Shown: one piece after another, positions 63,480 through 64,000 of the stretch
Layout: every line of letters begins with the position of its first letter
Numbering within the stretch: position 1 is the stretch's first letter
Source of the DNA: Perognathus longimembris pacificus
Taxonomy: Eukaryota > Chordata > Mammalia > Rodentia > Heteromyidae
Assembly: GCF_023159225.1 (NCBI RefSeq)
Contig: NC_063170.1
Span: 23,710,301-23,774,300 of the forward strand
DNA: 64,000 nt
Reading direction: 5' to 3'
Position numbers and translations under genes: made by a program
The notes under the pieces: generated by a model
Told to the model about the DNA's origin: nothing
Seen by the model: only the letters and a program-made list of their open reading frames with translations
Database searches by the model: none

Positions 63480-63499
63480 TCCACACTTTAAAGTGTGGA
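63480..63499. repeat. Perfect 20-bp palindrome
   Basis: TCCACACTTTAAAGTGTGGA reads identically on both strands. It contains two diverging AAGTGTGG half-sites that resemble T-box-type sequences. Confidence 0.9.
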
Positions 63500-63640
63500 T
63501 CGAGTTTGAGACTGGATTAAAAAGCAGACGAACTGCCCGTTCCTCTTAAGTGCATGTGGTCACCACGGAGAACTCTGAGGACATGAACATGAATGGAATG
63601 GACAAGGATAGGGAAGTTTGGCTTCAGTGACCCTATGGGA

Positions 63641-63695
63641 ACCTTGGCAGGGGCTGTTGGGAAGATCACCTTGGCAGGGGCTGTTGGGATGGATC
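63641..63695. repeat. 27-bp tandem duplication
   Basis: Units at 63641-63667 and 63668-63695 share 'accttggcaggggctgttgg' exactly, then differ by one inserted base. Confidence 0.95.
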
Positions 63696-63833
63696 AGTCC
63701 ATCAACTGAAGGGGCAAATTAGAATTGGCTTGTGTTCATCAGAAAACTTGTCCTGAAGTCTGGATGGTGGAATGGATAAGAATAAAGCTTTTGTAGAAAA
63801 TCCATCGGATTTGGATCTTGACTCTATTACTTC

Positions 63834-64000
63834 TTTTTTTGGCCAGTCCTGGGCCTTGGACTCAGGGCCTGAGCACTGTCCCTGGCTTCTTCCCGCTCAA
63901 GGCTAGCACTCTGCCACTTGAGCCACAGCGCCACTTCTGGCCGTTTTCTGTATATGTGGTGCTGGGGAATCGAACCTAGGGCCTCGTGTATCCGAGGCAG
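63834..64000 (-). mobile_element. Type B SINE, cut by window end
   Basis: A short T run, complete tail monomer ('ggccagtcctgggccttgg', 'gctcaaggctagcactctgcc'), then the ID-like head to 'cctcgtgtatccgaggcag'. The 'cttcccgctcaagg' variant links it to the copy at 12505. Its right target duplication is outside the window. Confidence 0.95.

Larger units (their letters stand above)
61155..63830. other. Repeat-poor interval, no gene seen
   Basis: About 2.7 kb without a recognisable interspersed repeat. It holds the AP-1/E-box overlap, CTCF-like site, palindrome and tandem duplication listed separately. Frames of 60-78 codons at 62344-63067 overlap on both strands and carry no domain. Confidence 0.55.

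Noticed and set aside
1..64000. A previously undescribed biological system or gene cluster
   Set aside because: There is no gene here, so no gene cluster. The notable signals are repeats and possible regulatory sites.

Overview
This is mammalian nuclear DNA, almost certainly from a rodent. The interspersed repeats point to the superfamily Geomyoidea (pocket mice, kangaroo rats, pocket gophers). The commonest young element is a dimeric SINE whose left half resembles a rodent ID element and whose right half is a separate tRNA-like monomer; this layout matches what is known as IDL-Geo in that superfamily. The species call is an inference from repeat structure, not from a database match.

I find no protein-coding exon, RNA gene or CpG island that I can defend. 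Every open reading frame above 60 codons is either a decayed LINE-1 ORF2 piece, a translation of a microsatellite or SINE, or a chance frame in unique DNA. The window is best read as non-coding: intron or intergenic. LINEs and SINEs are strongly skewed to the minus strand (about 28 of 35 copies of the main SINE and 12 of 13 LINE-1 pieces). This is the pattern expected inside a long intron of a gene on the plus strand.

Layout: 1-6.5 kb has a degenerate 80-bp tandem array, a solitary endogenous retrovirus LTR with a 5-bp target duplication, SINEs, a MaLR-type LTR, an RFX X-box-like pair and a young truncated LINE-1. 6.5-13.7 kb is dense with old LINE-1, L2, MIR, MaLR and nested SINEs. 13.7-26 kb alternates unique DNA with SINEs, long microsatellites and an old LINE-1 reverse-transcriptase segment near 23.5-24.6 kb. 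26-40 kb is mixed and includes unique stretches with a CTCF-like site, a 39-bp tandem repeat and a homeodomain/MEF2-rich block. 40-46 kb is mostly old LINE-1 minus-strand sequence. 46-56 kb is repeat-poor, especially 51.1-55.6 kb. 56-61 kb holds a 1.5-kb LINE-1 with a perfect target duplication, a long polypyrimidine microsatellite and SINEs. 61.2-63.8 kb is again repeat-poor with a second CTCF-like site, an AP-1/E-box overlap, a 20-bp palindrome and a 27-bp tandem duplication. The window ends inside a young SINE.

Two terms are used throughout. 'Type A SINE' means a B1-like (7SL-derived) head joined to a tRNA-like tail. 'Type B SINE' means an ID-like head joined to the same tail.
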